Shown here in pieces: positions 51,044 to 60,230 of a stretch of DNA of 64,000 bases. Both the position numbers and the translations under genes were made by a program. The first letter of the stretch is position 1; each line of letters begins with the position of its first letter. The stretch covers positions 1 to 64,000 of the forward strand of contig JACRGJ010000015.1 of NCBI GenBank assembly GCA_016212425.1, in the 5' to 3' direction. This DNA is from Micrococcales bacterium (lineage in GTDB: Bacteria; Actinomycetota; Actinomycetes; Actinomycetales; Microbacteriaceae). The notes below the pieces were generated by a model that searched no databases, had not been told where the DNA came from, and saw only the letters and a program-made list of their open reading frames with translations.

Positions 51044-52440
51044 TGACCAACGGCACGGTGACGAATGGCACGGTGACGACTGCCGCCCCCGCACCCGCGA
51101 AGAAGTCCGGTGGGATCCGCGACCTCGGGAAGATGTTCGGCGGAGGGCAGTCCACACTCCGCCAGTTCGGCATCCTGATCGCCCTGATCGTGATCATCGT
51201 CGTCTTCCAGATCCTGACGGACGGCCGGACGTTGCAGCCCGGCAACGTCATCAACATCCTCAACGGCAACACCTACGTGCTGATCCTCGCCATCGGCATG
51301 GTGATGGTCATCATCGCGGGGCACATCGACCTCTCCGTCGGCTCGGTCGCCGCCTTCACGGGCATCGTCGTGGCGATCGCCCTCAACCGCTGGCAGTGGC
51401 CGGTGCCCGCGGCGATCCTGCTCGGGCTGGTGGTGGGCCTGGTCATCGGCGCCTGGCAGGGCTGGTGGGTCGCCTACGTCGGGGTGCCCGCGTTCATCGT
51501 GACGCTCGCCGGCATGCTCATCTTCCGCGGCGCGAACCAGTTCGTCGGCAACTCGACGACCGAGCCCGTGCCGGACGCGTTCACCTGGCTCGGCGGGGGC
51601 TACATCCCCGACTTCGGCGGCGGCCCGTTCAGCAACGGGACCCTCGTGCTCGGCGGGATCGTCGCCCTCGCGCTGATCGTGCAGGAGGTGCTGCTGCGCC
51701 GACGGCAGAAGCGGATCGGCGCCGAGCGCGCTCCCGTGTGGGTCAGCGCCCTGAAGCTCGTGCTGCTCGTTGCCGTGGTCGTCGCGGCGACCCTGCTGTT
51801 CGCCAGCGGGCGGCCCGGCACCAGCTTCCCCATCCCGGGGATCATCGTCGCTGTCCTGGTGATCGTCTACTCCTTCGTCACGGGCAACACCGTGATCGGG
51901 CGGCACATCTACGCCGTGGGCGGCAACTGGCACGCGGCCGAGCTCTCCGGCGTCAAGATCAAGCGCGTCAACTTCTTCGTGATGATGAACATGTCCCTGC
52001 TTGCGGCGCTGGCGGGCATGGTCTTCGTCTCCCGCTCGATCGCGTCGGGCCCCGGGGACGGCCAGGGCTGGGAGCTCGACGCGATCGCCGCCGTGTTCAT
52101 CGGCGGGGCCGCGGTCTCCGGCGGGATCGGCACCGTGATCGGATCGATCGTCGGAGCGCTGATCATCGCGGTCCTCAACAACGGGCTCCAGCTGCTCGGT
52201 GTCTCGAGCGACCGGGTGCAGATCATCAAGGGCTTCGTGCTGCTGATCGCGGTCGGCATCGACGTGCTCAGCAAGCGCAGCGGCGGTAGGTCGCTGATCG
52301 CCCGATTCCGGCGACCCGGCGGCGACCTCGGCCCCGAGCCGAGCCCCGCGACCGCCGCGATCATCAACCGACCCGACATCGCCCCCGGCGCATCCGGCGC
52401 AGAGGCCTCGTCGCGCCCCCCGAGCACTACGCCCAACTGA
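51043..52440 (+). CDS. Multiple sugar ABC importer permease (GguB/XylH-like)
   Basis: 465 residues with about 10 hydrophobic segments. VLILAIGMVMVIIAGHIDLSVGSVAAFTG is the conserved family motif, and GNTVIGRHIYAVGGNWHAAELSGVKIKRVNFFVM the EAA-like coupling loop. A hydrophilic N-terminal tail (NGTVTNGTVTTAAPAPAKK) and a Pro/Ala-rich C-terminal tail are extra. It is one base coupled to the ATPase gene and lies 66 bp before the binding-protein gene. Substrate probably a pentose or galactose-type sugar. Confidence 0.93.
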   Translation: MTNGTVTNGTVTTAAPAPAKKSGGIRDLGKMFGGGQSTLRQFGILIALIVIIVVFQILTDGRTLQPGNVINILNGNTYVLILAIGMVMVIIAGHIDLSVGSVAAFTGIVVAIALNRWQWPVPAAILLGLVVGLVIGAWQGWWVAYVGVPAFIVTLAGMLIFRGANQFVGNSTTEPVPDAFTWLGGGYIPDFGGGPFSNGTLVLGGIVALALIVQEVLLRRRQKRIGAERAPVWVSALKLVLLVAVVVAATLLFASGRPGTSFPIPGIIVAVLVIVYSFVTGNTVIGRHIYAVGGNWHAAELSGVKIKRVNFFVMMNMSLLAALAGMVFVSRSIASGPGDGQGWELDAIAAVFIGGAAVSGGIGTVIGSIVGALIIAVLNNGLQLLGVSSDRVQIIKGFVLLIAVGIDVLSKRSGGRSLIARFRRPGGDLGPEPSPATAAIINRPDIAPGASGAEASSRPPSTTPN

Positions 52441-52506
52441 GGCGTAGGTCCGGAGCACAGCAGCTCCGATTCCTCACCAACCACGAGAGAAAGCGACACA
52501 ACACAC

Positions 52507-53604
52507 ATGCGTAAAATCGCACTCGCGTCCACGGCGATCGCCGCGGCCGCGCTAGTGGCCCTTGCCGGCTGCTCCACGTCCTCCCGGACGGGCAGCGCGA
52601 CCGACGATGCGAAGGGCTTCAAGGCGGGCGACACCATCGGCGTCGCTCTCCCGGACAAGACCTCCGAGAACTGGGTCCTCGCGGGCGGCCTGTTCGAGAC
52701 GGCCATCAAGAACGCCGGCTTCAAGGCCGACGTGCAGTACGCCGGAGCGAGCAACGCGGTCGCCGACCAGCAGCAGCAGATCTCGGCGATGACCACCAGC
52801 GGCGCGAAGGTCATCATCATCGGCGCCAAGGACGGCGGCCAGCTCGGCTCGCAGGTCAAGGCCGCGCGGGACAACGGCGCGAAGATCATCGCCTATGACC
52901 GCATCCTGGAGAACACCTCGAACATCGACTACTACGTCGCGTTCGACAACTACAAGGTCGGCCAGCTGCAGGGTCAGGCACTGCTCGACGGGCTGAAGGA
53001 GAAGTTCCCGAGCAAGTCGAAGTACAACATCGAGCTGTTCGCCGGTTCGCCCGACGACCCGAACGCGTCGGTCTTCTTCAAGGGCGCCATGTCGGTGCTC
53101 GACCCGAAGATCAAGGACGGGACGCTGACGGTGAAGTCGGGCCAGACCGACTTCAAGCAGGTCACCACCCAGGGTTGGCTGGCGCAAAACGCGCAGACCC
53201 GCGCCGACACCCTGATCCAGGGGTTCTACCCCGCGGGCACCGACCTCGACGGCGTCCTCTCGCCGAACGACACCCTCGCCCGCGCCGTGCTGGCGTCGGT
53301 GAAGAGCGCCGGCAAGCCCGCCATCATCATCACCGGGCAGGACTCCGAGGCCGCCTCGATCCCGCTCATCATGACCGGCGAGCAGTACATGACGATCTAC
53401 AAGGACACCCGCAAGCTGGTGGACCAGGCGATCAAGATGACGACCGAGCTCTCCAAGGGCAACAAGGCGACGACGAACGCCGAGACCGACAACAAGACCA
53501 AGAAGGTCCCGACGTACTACCTCGCTCCCGTGGCCGTGACGGCGAAGAACGCCGTCGAGGTCTATAAGGACAACGACAAGCTGTCCCCGCTGACCCAGCA
53601 GTAG
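52507..53604 (+). CDS. Sugar-binding lipoprotein (ChvE/XylF-like)
   Basis: 365 residues. A lipoprotein signal MRKIALASTAIAAAALVALA ends in a lipobox with Cys22. The periplasmic-binding fold includes IGVALPDKTSENWVLAGGLFE, GAKVIIIGAKDGGQLGSQV and IIAYDRILENTSNIDYYVAFDN, close to the ChvE multiple-sugar binding pattern (arabinose, galactose, glucose, xylose). It delivers sugar to the GguAB-like importer. ATG at 52507. A terminator follows. Confidence 0.93.
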   Translation: MRKIALASTAIAAAALVALAGCSTSSRTGSATDDAKGFKAGDTIGVALPDKTSENWVLAGGLFETAIKNAGFKADVQYAGASNAVADQQQQISAMTTSGAKVIIIGAKDGGQLGSQVKAARDNGAKIIAYDRILENTSNIDYYVAFDNYKVGQLQGQALLDGLKEKFPSKSKYNIELFAGSPDDPNASVFFKGAMSVLDPKIKDGTLTVKSGQTDFKQVTTQGWLAQNAQTRADTLIQGFYPAGTDLDGVLSPNDTLARAVLASVKSAGKPAIIITGQDSEAASIPLIMTGEQYMTIYKDTRKLVDQAIKMTTELSKGNKATTNAETDNKTKKVPTYYLAPVAVTAKNAVEVYKDNDKLSPLTQQ

Positions 53605-53617
53605 GGTCCGCATCGAG

Positions 53618-53673
53618 GGGCCGTCCGGAGCGATCCGGGCGGCCCTTCTGCGTCCGCCCCGTGCCCGGGGCGG
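53618..53673 (+). terminator. Two terminator hairpins after the importer operon
   Basis: The first has arms 53618-53629 and 53634-53645 (11 pairs plus one wobble, 4-nt loop) followed by ttct. The second has ccgcccc (53654-53660) and ggggcgg (53667-53673). Confidence 0.8.
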
Positions 53674-53717
53674 CCGTAGAAATGAAAGGGAGAGGAAGGG
53701 CCGGTTAGCCTCGGGGG

Positions 53718-54710
53718 GTGACCGAGAGGGTGCCGACGATGCGCGACGTGGCGCGGAACGCCGGGGTGTCGCACCAGACCGTGAGCCGCGTGCTCAACGA
53801 TGCGCCGAGCATCCGCCCGGCCACCCGCGACCGGGTGCTGGCCGCGATCGACGAGCTCGGCTACCGGCGGAACCAGCTCGCCCGGGCGCTGGTCACCGCG
53901 CGCTCGGGCACCATCGGGGTGCTCGCCGCGCTCACCGGCCAGCACGGGCCGGCGGTGACCCTGGCGGCCGTGGAGGCGGCGGCGCGGCACGCGGGCTTCC
54001 GCGTGACCATCACCGCGCCGGGATCGGAGCCGGAGTCGGTGCGCCGCGGGCTCGAGTTCCTGCTCGCCCAGCGCGTCGAGGCGCTCGTGGTGCTCGCCCC
54101 GCAACAGGAGGTCTTCGACGCGCTCGCGGGGCTCCCGGACGCCGTGCCGGCGGTCGCGCTGGAGACGGCGGCGTCCGGCGCCCGGGCCCTGGGGGTGGAC
54201 CAGCAGCGCGGTGCCCGGATCGCGGTGGAGCACCTCCTCGCACTCGGGCACACGCGCATCGCGCACGTCGCCGGACCCGGCGACTGGGCCGAGGCGCGGG
54301 CGCGGATCGCGGGATGGCGCGGGGCGATGGGGGATGCCGGACTCGCGACGGGCGAGCCGGTGCCCGGCGACTGGAGCGCGGCATCCGGAGCCGCCGCCCT
54401 GGACGCGGTGCTGACGAGCGGCGCGACCGCCGTGTTCGCTGCGAACGACCAGACGGCCCTCGGCCTGCTGGCCGCCGCGCGTGAGCGGGGGATCGCGGTG
54501 CCGGCAGCGCTCAGCGTCGTGGGCTTCGACGACCTGCCCGAGGCGGCGTTCTTCACGCCGCCGCTCCCCCCCGTGCGCCAGGACCTCGAGGAGCTCGGAC
54601 GGCGCGCGGTCGCGGTGCTCACGGCCGAGCTGCGCGGAGGATCGGCCGACCCGTCGCCGCTGGAACCTGCGCTCGTGATCCGCTCGTCGACGGCGCCGCC
54701 CGTGCGGTAG
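53718..54710 (+). CDS. LacI family regulator, probably of the ara genes
   Basis: 330 residues. TMRDVARNAGVSHQTVSRVLNDAPSIRPATRDRVLAAIDELGYR is the LacI helix-turn-helix with hinge. GTIGVLAAL begins the sugar-binding fold, and AVFAANDQTALGLLAAARERGIAVPAALSVVGFDDLPEA is the usual C-terminal half. It precedes araD by 61 bp in the same direction, with a LacI-type dyad in the gap, so it probably senses arabinose or a product. The GTG at 53718 is used. Confidence 0.9.
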   Translation: MTERVPTMRDVARNAGVSHQTVSRVLNDAPSIRPATRDRVLAAIDELGYRRNQLARALVTARSGTIGVLAALTGQHGPAVTLAAVEAAARHAGFRVTITAPGSEPESVRRGLEFLLAQRVEALVVLAPQQEVFDALAGLPDAVPAVALETAASGARALGVDQQRGARIAVEHLLALGHTRIAHVAGPGDWAEARARIAGWRGAMGDAGLATGEPVPGDWSAASGAAALDAVLTSGATAVFAANDQTALGLLAAARERGIAVPAALSVVGFDDLPEAAFFTPPLPPVRQDLEELGRRAVAVLTAELRGGSADPSPLEPALVIRSSTAPPVR

Positions 54711-54722
54711 AGTCGCCGCGAC

Positions 54723-54738
54723 GTGTGAACGGTAACAC
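54723..54738. promoter_or_regulatory. LacI-type operator before araD
   Basis: gtgtgaacggtaacac is an imperfect dyad centred on CG (12 of 16 positions symmetric), the usual form of LacI-family sites. It lies 34 bp before the araD start and directly after the LacI gene. Confidence 0.6.
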
Positions 54739-54771
54739 CCCGTCCGTCAGGACGGCGACGAGGAGGTCGAC

Positions 54772-55527
54772 GTGACGGAGCCCAGCGGCCCGGCCCCCAG
54801 CGGCCCGGCCCCGGGCGGCCCGGCCCCGACCGGCGCCGACCTCGACGCGGCCATCGACCGGGTGCGGGTCGAGGTCGCACGGCTGCATGCAGAGTTGGTG
54901 CGCTACGGCCTGGTGGTGTGGACCGGCGGCAACGTCTCGGGTCGGGTGGCGGGCACCGACCTCTTCGTCATCAAGCCGTCGGGCGTCTCCTACGACGGCC
55001 TGACGCCCGAGAGCATGATCCTCTGCCGGCTCGACGGCTCGGTCGTGCCCGAGACGCCCGGCAGCGAACGCAGCCCCTCGAGCGATACCGCGGCGCACGC
55101 CTACGTCTACCGCGAGATGCCCGAGGTCGGGGGAGTGGTGCACACCCACTCGACCTATGCGGTCGCCTGGGCGGCGCGCGCCGAGGAGATCCCGTGCGTC
55201 ATCACGGGGATGGCCGACGAGTTCGGCGGTCCGATCCCGATCGGCCCCTTCGCGATCATCGGCGACGATTCGATCGGCCGGGGCATCGTCGAGACCCTCC
55301 GGGGGCATCGCTCGCGTGCGGTGCTCATGCAGAACCACGGTCCGTTCACCGTCGGCGTGACGCCGCGGGACGCGGTCAAGGCGGCGGTGATGTGCGAGGA
55401 CGCCGCGCGCACGGTGCACCTCGCGCGCGAGGCCGGCCCCCTGGTGCCCATCCCCCAGGACAGGATCGACACGCTCTACGCGCGGTACCAGGTCGTCTAC
55501 GGCCAGGAATCGGATCCGCGCCGATGA
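54772..55527 (+). CDS. araD: L-ribulose-5-phosphate 4-epimerase
   Basis: 251 residues, class II aldolase fold. It converts L-ribulose 5-phosphate to D-xylulose 5-phosphate. VVWTGGNVSGRV and IKPSGVSYDGLTPE bind phosphate. GVVHTHSTYA has the zinc ligands His124 and His126, and VLMQNHGPF the third His. The first 20 residues are a SGPAP/GGPAP pentapeptide repeat encoded by three 15-bp units (54784-54828), absent from the usual family start. The GTG at 54772 follows GAGGAGG. Its stop overlaps araB (ATGA). Confidence 0.92.
   Translation: MTEPSGPAPSGPAPGGPAPTGADLDAAIDRVRVEVARLHAELVRYGLVVWTGGNVSGRVAGTDLFVIKPSGVSYDGLTPESMILCRLDGSVVPETPGSERSPSSDTAAHAYVYREMPEVGGVVHTHSTYAVAWAARAEEIPCVITGMADEFGGPIPIGPFAIIGDDSIGRGIVETLRGHRSRAVLMQNHGPFTVGVTPRDAVKAAVMCEDAARTVHLAREAGPLVPIPQDRIDTLYARYQVVYGQESDPRR
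54784..54828. repeat. 15-bp tandem repeats in the 5' end of araD
   Basis: agcggcccggccccc (54784-54798), agcggcccggccccg (54799-54813) and ggcggcccggccccg (54814-54828) are consecutive near-identical units encoding SGPAP, SGPAP and GGPAP. Confidence 0.85.
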
Positions 55528-57170
55528 GTGACGCGGATGCCGCGGCCCACGAGGCGATCGCGGGCGGTCGGGCCGCGCTCGGCATCGAGCTCGGGTCAAC
55601 CCGCATCAAGGCGTGCCTCGTCGGCGACGACGTCACGAACGTGCTCGGGACGGGGACGTTCGAGTGGGAGAACCAGCTCGTCGACGGCGTCTGGACCTAC
55701 TCGCTCGACGCGGTCGAGAACGGCCTGCGCGCCGCGTACGCCGACCTCGCCACCCGGCTCGCGGAGCGCTACGGCGTCGTGCCGGAGAACCTCCGGGCGA
55801 TCGGCGTCTCGGCGATGATGCACGGCTACCTCGCCGTCGACGAGACCGGCGAGCTCCTGGTCCCGTTCCGCACCTGGCGCAACACCTCCACGGGCGCCGC
55901 GTCGGCCGAGTTGTCCGCGCTGTTCGGCGTGAACATCCCGTTGCGCTGGTCGATCGCGCACCTGCACCAAGCGGTGCTCGATGCCGAGCCGCACGTGCCG
56001 CGCATCCGCTCCCTCACGACCCTCGCCGGGCTGGTGCACGAGCGGCTGACGGGCCGTCGCGTGCTCGGAGTGGGCGACGCATCGGGGATGTTCCCGATCG
56101 ACCCGGCGACGCGGGACTACGACGCGACTCTGCTCGAGCGCTACGACGACCTGGTGCGCGGCGGCGGCCTGAGCGGGCCGCTGCGGGAGCTGCTGCCCGA
56201 GGTGCTCGTCGCCGGCCGACCCGCCGGAACGCTCAGCGAGGCGGGAGCGCGGTTCCTGGATCCCACCGGATCGCTGCTGCCCGGTGCCGTGCTCTGCCCT
56301 CCCGAGGGCGACGCGGGCACCGGCATGGTGGCGACGGATGCCGTGGCGCCTCGCACCGGCAACGTGAGCGCGGGAACGAGCGTGTTCGCGATGGTGGTGC
56401 TGGAGGGTCCGCTCGGGCGTCCGCACGAGGAGCTCGACGTGGTCACCACGCCTGCGGGCGACCCGGTGGCGATGGTGCACTGCAATAACGGCGCCTCGGA
56501 GCTGGCCGCCTGGGCGGGGGTGTTCCGCGAGTTCGCCGCGGCTTCCGGATCGCGCGGCGACGCGGATGCGGTGTTCGGCACCCTGTTCCGCGCGGCGCTG
56601 GAGGGGGAGCCGGATGCCGGCGGCATCCTGGCCTACAACCACCTGGCCGGGGAGCCGATCGCGGGCCTCGACGCCGGGCGACCGCTCGTGGTGCGCACGC
56701 CCGAGAGCCGCCTGACCCTCGGCAACCTGTTCCGGGCGCATCTGTACGGGGTCTTCGGCACCCTGGCGATCGGCATGCGGGTGCTCGAGGGGGAGGGCGT
56801 GCGGCTCGACCGGATGAACGCGCACGGCGGCATTTTCCGCACGGAGGGGGTCGCGCAGCGGATGCTGGCCGCCGCCCTCGGCGTGCCCGTCGCCGTGGCC
56901 GCGAGTGCCGGCGAGGGCGGCGCCTGGGGGGCCGCAGTGCTCGCCGCGTTCGCCGCCGACGCGTCCGTCGAGGCCGACGCGGCGTCCGCCGACGCGTCCG
57001 TCGAGGACCGGGGCACCGACCTGGCCGGCTGGCTGCGCGAGCGCGTCTTCACCGGGGACGCCGCCGCTCCCGTCGGGCCGGATCGGGTCGACGCCGCCGG
57101 CTTCGCCGCGTTCCTCGACCGCTACCGCGCGGGTCTCGCCGTCGAGCGCACCGCCATCACCGCGCTGTGA
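55524..57170 (+). CDS. araB: L-ribulokinase (FGGY family)
   Basis: 548 residues. It phosphorylates L-ribulose for the epimerase. ALGIELGSTRIKACLVG is the phosphate-binding strand. AIGVSAMMHGYLAVDETGELLVPFRTWRNT is the sugar-binding N-terminal domain segment, and TGNVSAGTSVFAMVVLEG and LDRMNAHGGIFRTEGVAQRMLAAALGVPVAVA are the C-terminal ATP-binding parts. The C-terminal tail contains an in-frame Ala/Asp/Glu repeat near 56960-57010. It belongs to the FGGY type used with AraA and AraD in actinobacteria. It is coupled to araD by a 4-bp overlap and lies 33 bp before araA. Confidence 0.9.
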   Translation: MSDADAAAHEAIAGGRAALGIELGSTRIKACLVGDDVTNVLGTGTFEWENQLVDGVWTYSLDAVENGLRAAYADLATRLAERYGVVPENLRAIGVSAMMHGYLAVDETGELLVPFRTWRNTSTGAASAELSALFGVNIPLRWSIAHLHQAVLDAEPHVPRIRSLTTLAGLVHERLTGRRVLGVGDASGMFPIDPATRDYDATLLERYDDLVRGGGLSGPLRELLPEVLVAGRPAGTLSEAGARFLDPTGSLLPGAVLCPPEGDAGTGMVATDAVAPRTGNVSAGTSVFAMVVLEGPLGRPHEELDVVTTPAGDPVAMVHCNNGASELAAWAGVFREFAAASGSRGDADAVFGTLFRAALEGEPDAGGILAYNHLAGEPIAGLDAGRPLVVRTPESRLTLGNLFRAHLYGVFGTLAIGMRVLEGEGVRLDRMNAHGGIFRTEGVAQRMLAAALGVPVAVAASAGEGGAWGAAVLAAFAADASVEADAASADASVEDRGTDLAGWLRERVFTGDAAAPVGPDRVDAAGFAAFLDRYRAGLAVERTAITAL

Positions 57171-57203
57171 TCCGGCGCGGATCCTGACCCGAAAGGACCT
57201 CTC

Positions 57204-58718
57204 ATGAGCCTCATCCCCGACCTCGCCACCCGCACCGTCTGGTTCCTCACCGGCAGCCAGGGCCTCTACGGCGAGGAGACCCTGCGCCAGGTCGCCGAGC
57301 AGTCCCAGCAGGTGGCCGCCCTGCTGGCCGACGCATCCGAGATCCCGGTGCGGATCCAGTGGCGGCCGGTGCTGACCGACTCCGCGGCGATCCGCCGCAC
57401 GATGCTCGAGGCGAACGCCGACGACTCGGTCATCGGGGTGATCGCCTGGATGCACACCTTCAGCCCCGCGAAGATGTGGATCGCCGGGCTCGAGGCCCTG
57501 CAGAAGCCCCTGCTGCACTTCCACACCCAGGCCAACGTCGAGCTGCCGTTCGCCGAGATCGACTTCGACTTCATGAATCTCAACCAGGCCGCCCACGGCG
57601 ACCGGGAGTTCGGCTACATCCAGACCCGCCTGGACGTGCCGCGAGTCACCGTCGTCGGCCACGCCTCCACCCCCGAGGTCACCGCGCGGATCGGCACCTG
57701 GGCCCGCGCGGCGGCGGGCGTCGACGCCGTCCGCACTCTCAAGCTGGCCCGCTTCGGCGACAACATGCGCTACGTCGCGGTGACCGAGGGCGACAAGACC
57801 GAGGCCGAGATCCGTCTGGGCGTGCAGGTGAACACCTGGGGCGTGGACGAGCTGGCGGATGCGGTGCACGCCGCCTCGGACGCCGACACGGATGCGCTGG
57901 TCGCCGAGTACGAGGACCTCTACGAGGTGGTGCCCGAGCTGCGTCGTGGCGGCGACCGGCACGAGTCGCTGCGCTATGGCGCCCGCATCGAGCTGGGGCT
58001 GCGCGCCTTCCTCGAGGCCGGCGGGTTCGGGGCGTTCACGACGAGCTTCGAGGACCTGGGAGCGCTCCGACAGCTGCCCGGCCTCGCGGTGCAGCGCCTC
58101 ATGGCCGATGGCTACGGATTCGGTGCCGAGGGCGACTGGAAGACCGCGGTGCTGGTGCGGGCGGCAGCCGTGATGGGCGCCGGGCTGCCGGGCGGCGCGA
58201 GCCTCATGGAGGACTACACCTACGACCTGACGCCCGGGAGGGAGCTGATCCTCGGGGCGCACATGCTCGAGGTGTCGCCCTCGCTCACCAGCGCGAAGCC
58301 GAGCCTGGAGATCCATCCGCTCGGGATCGGCGGCAAGGACGACCCGGTGCGACTCGTGTTCACCGCGGATGCCGGACCGGCGGTGGTCGTCGCGCTCAGC
58401 GACCTGCGCGACCGGTTCCGCCTGGTGGCCAACGCCGTCGAGAACGTGGCGCTGCCGCAGCCGATGCCGAAGCTGCCCGTGGGCCGGGCGATCTGGCGAC
58501 CCGAGCCGGATTTCGCCACCAGCGCGGCGGCGTGGCTCAGCGCGGGGGCGGCGCACCACACGGTGATGTCCACCCAGCTCGGCGTGCAGGCCTTCCGCGA
58601 CTTCGCGCGGCTGTTGCGGATCGAGCTCGTCGCGATCGAGGTCGGCACCACCCTCCCCGCCCTCGAGCAGGAGCTGCGCTGGAACGCGGCGTACCACCGT
58701 CTCGCCCAGGGCATCTGA
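57204..58718 (+). CDS. araA: L-arabinose isomerase
   Basis: 504 residues, the usual length. It isomerises L-arabinose to L-ribulose. [24 protein letters not shown] is the conserved N-terminus. [55 protein letters not shown] and [17 protein letters not shown] hold the active-site Glu and His region. The ATG at 57204 follows GAAAGGA. It is the last gene of araDBA. Confidence 0.96.
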   Translation: MSLIPDLATRTVWFLTGSQGLYGEETLRQVAEQSQQVAALLADASEIPVRIQWRPVLTDSAAIRRTMLEANADDSVIGVIAWMHTFSPAKMWIAGLEALQKPLLHFHTQANVELPFAEIDFDFMNLNQAAHGDREFGYIQTRLDVPRVTVVGHASTPEVTARIGTWARAAAGVDAVRTLKLARFGDNMRYVAVTEGDKTEAEIRLGVQVNTWGVDELADAVHAASDADTDALVAEYEDLYEVVPELRRGGDRHESLRYGARIELGLRAFLEAGGFGAFTTSFEDLGALRQLPGLAVQRLMADGYGFGAEGDWKTAVLVRAAAVMGAGLPGGASLMEDYTYDLTPGRELILGAHMLEVSPSLTSAKPSLEIHPLGIGGKDDPVRLVFTADAGPAVVVALSDLRDRFRLVANAVENVALPQPMPKLPVGRAIWRPEPDFATSAAAWLSAGAAHHTVMSTQLGVQAFRDFARLLRIELVAIEVGTTLPALEQELRWNAAYHRLAQGI

Positions 58719-58939
58719 CGCGGACGGCCGCGGGCCGCGGCCGCGGCCGCACCGGAGCCGCTCGCGGGATCGCTGCTCGCGACGATACCGGTCCGATCTC
58801 GGCATCCGGTGGTGCTGGTGAGCACCCTGTTGTGCGCTGGCCGCATCCGCCCCATCCGATGCCGGAATGGGGCACGCCGCGTCCGTAGACTCGAGGCGGC
58901 GGGATCCCGCCTTCTCCGCACCACCCTCTGGATTTCTCC

Positions 58940-60205
58940 GTGACCTCTGCTGTGCATCCGGGCGATGCCATGCCGGCCCGCCAGCGCGTGATCACCATCG
59001 TCATGCTCGGGGCGCTGGTCGGGCTCGGCCCGTTCACCATCGACCTGTACCTCCCGGCGTTCCCGTCGCTGGTCCGCGACCTCGACACCACCGACGCGGC
59101 GATCCAGCTCACCCTCACCGCGACCACCATCGGGTTCGGGCTCGGCCAGCTCGTCGTCGGTCCGTGGAGCGACCGGGTCGGCCGCCGCATCCCGCTGCTG
59201 CTGGCCACCGGGGTGCACGTGCTGGCCAGTGTCGGCGTCGCCCTCGCGCCGAGCGTCGAGGTGGTGGGCCTGTTCCGCGTGCTGCAGGGCGTGGGCGCCG
59301 CGGGCGGCGGGGTGGTCGCCATGGCGATGGTGCGGGACCTGTTCGCCGGACGGGCGCTGGTGCGGATGCTGTCGCGCCTCGCGCTCGTCACCGGCCTCGC
59401 GCCGATCCTCGCGCCGCTCGTCGGATCGCATCTGCTGCGGGTGCTCGACTGGCGCGGGGTGTTCGTGGTGCTCGCCGGCTACGGGGTGGTGGCGGTCGTC
59501 GCCGCGACCTTCCTGATCACCGAGACCCGGCCACGTGACCGCGCCGCCGGCCGATCACGGACGACGGCGCGCCAGCGCTACGGCCGGCTCTTCCGCGACC
59601 GGGTGTTCGTGGGAGTCGCCCTGATGGGCGGCCTGCAGTTCTCCGCACTCTTCGCCTACCTCTCCTCCTCGTCCTTCCTGTTCCAGAACGTGTACGGCCT
59701 CTCCGCGCAGCAGTTCGGCCTGCTCTTCGGCATCAACTCCCTGGGGCTCGCGATCGGCACGCAGACGGCGGCGCGGGTGATGCGCCGGGTGGGCCCGCAG
59801 TGGCTGCTCGGCGCGGCCGGCGCGGTCGCGCTGCTGGCCTCCGCCACGATCGGCGTCGCCGCGCTGGTCGGCGGCACCGCGGGATGGACCCTCGGGGTGG
59901 TGATCGGCGGTCTGTTCGTCGTGCTCGCCTGCTTCGGCTTCCTCTTCCCCTCGGTGCAGGTGCTCGCGCTGGCCTTCCACGGGGAGGAGTCCGGCACCGC
60001 GGCATCCGTGCTGGGCGCCCTGAACTTCGGCCTGGCCGGCATCCTCTCGCCCATCGTCGGCTTCATCGGCATCGGCTCCGCCCTGCCGATGGCCGCGGTG
60101 ATGGTGACGATGCTGGTGCTGGCGCAGGTGATGCTCTGGACCGTGGTGCGACCGCGCAGCGTGCCCGAGATCCGCACCCAGGCCACCCCGATCATCGAGA
60201 CCTGA
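58940..60205 (+). CDS. MFS multidrug efflux transporter (Bcr/CflA type)
   Basis: 421 residues with 12 hydrophobic segments. LGPFTIDLYLPAFPSLVRDL is the characteristic first segment of the Bcr/CflA subfamily. GPWSDRVGRRIPLLLA is the MFS motif A, and RVLQGVGAAGGGVVAMAMVRDLF motif C-like. It exports drugs or small metabolites by proton antiport. The GTG at 58940 is used. The 221 bp before it contain a GC-rich dyad, cggccgcgggccgcggccgc (possible araA terminator), and a -10-like tagact (58886-58891). Confidence 0.9.
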   Translation: MTSAVHPGDAMPARQRVITIVMLGALVGLGPFTIDLYLPAFPSLVRDLDTTDAAIQLTLTATTIGFGLGQLVVGPWSDRVGRRIPLLLATGVHVLASVGVALAPSVEVVGLFRVLQGVGAAGGGVVAMAMVRDLFAGRALVRMLSRLALVTGLAPILAPLVGSHLLRVLDWRGVFVVLAGYGVVAVVAATFLITETRPRDRAAGRSRTTARQRYGRLFRDRVFVGVALMGGLQFSALFAYLSSSSFLFQNVYGLSAQQFGLLFGINSLGLAIGTQTAARVMRRVGPQWLLGAAGAVALLASATIGVAALVGGTAGWTLGVVIGGLFVVLACFGFLFPSVQVLALAFHGEESGTAASVLGALNFGLAGILSPIVGFIGIGSALPMAAVMVTMLVLAQVMLWTVVRPRSVPEIRTQATPIIET

Positions 60206-60230
60206 GCGCCGGGAAGCGCCCGTTCGACCT

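Noticed and set aside
55596-58805. A 1069-codon open frame on the minus strand
   Set aside because: It is antisense to araB and araA, which have clear family motifs; the frame shows only low-complexity Arg/Gly/Glu/His composition.
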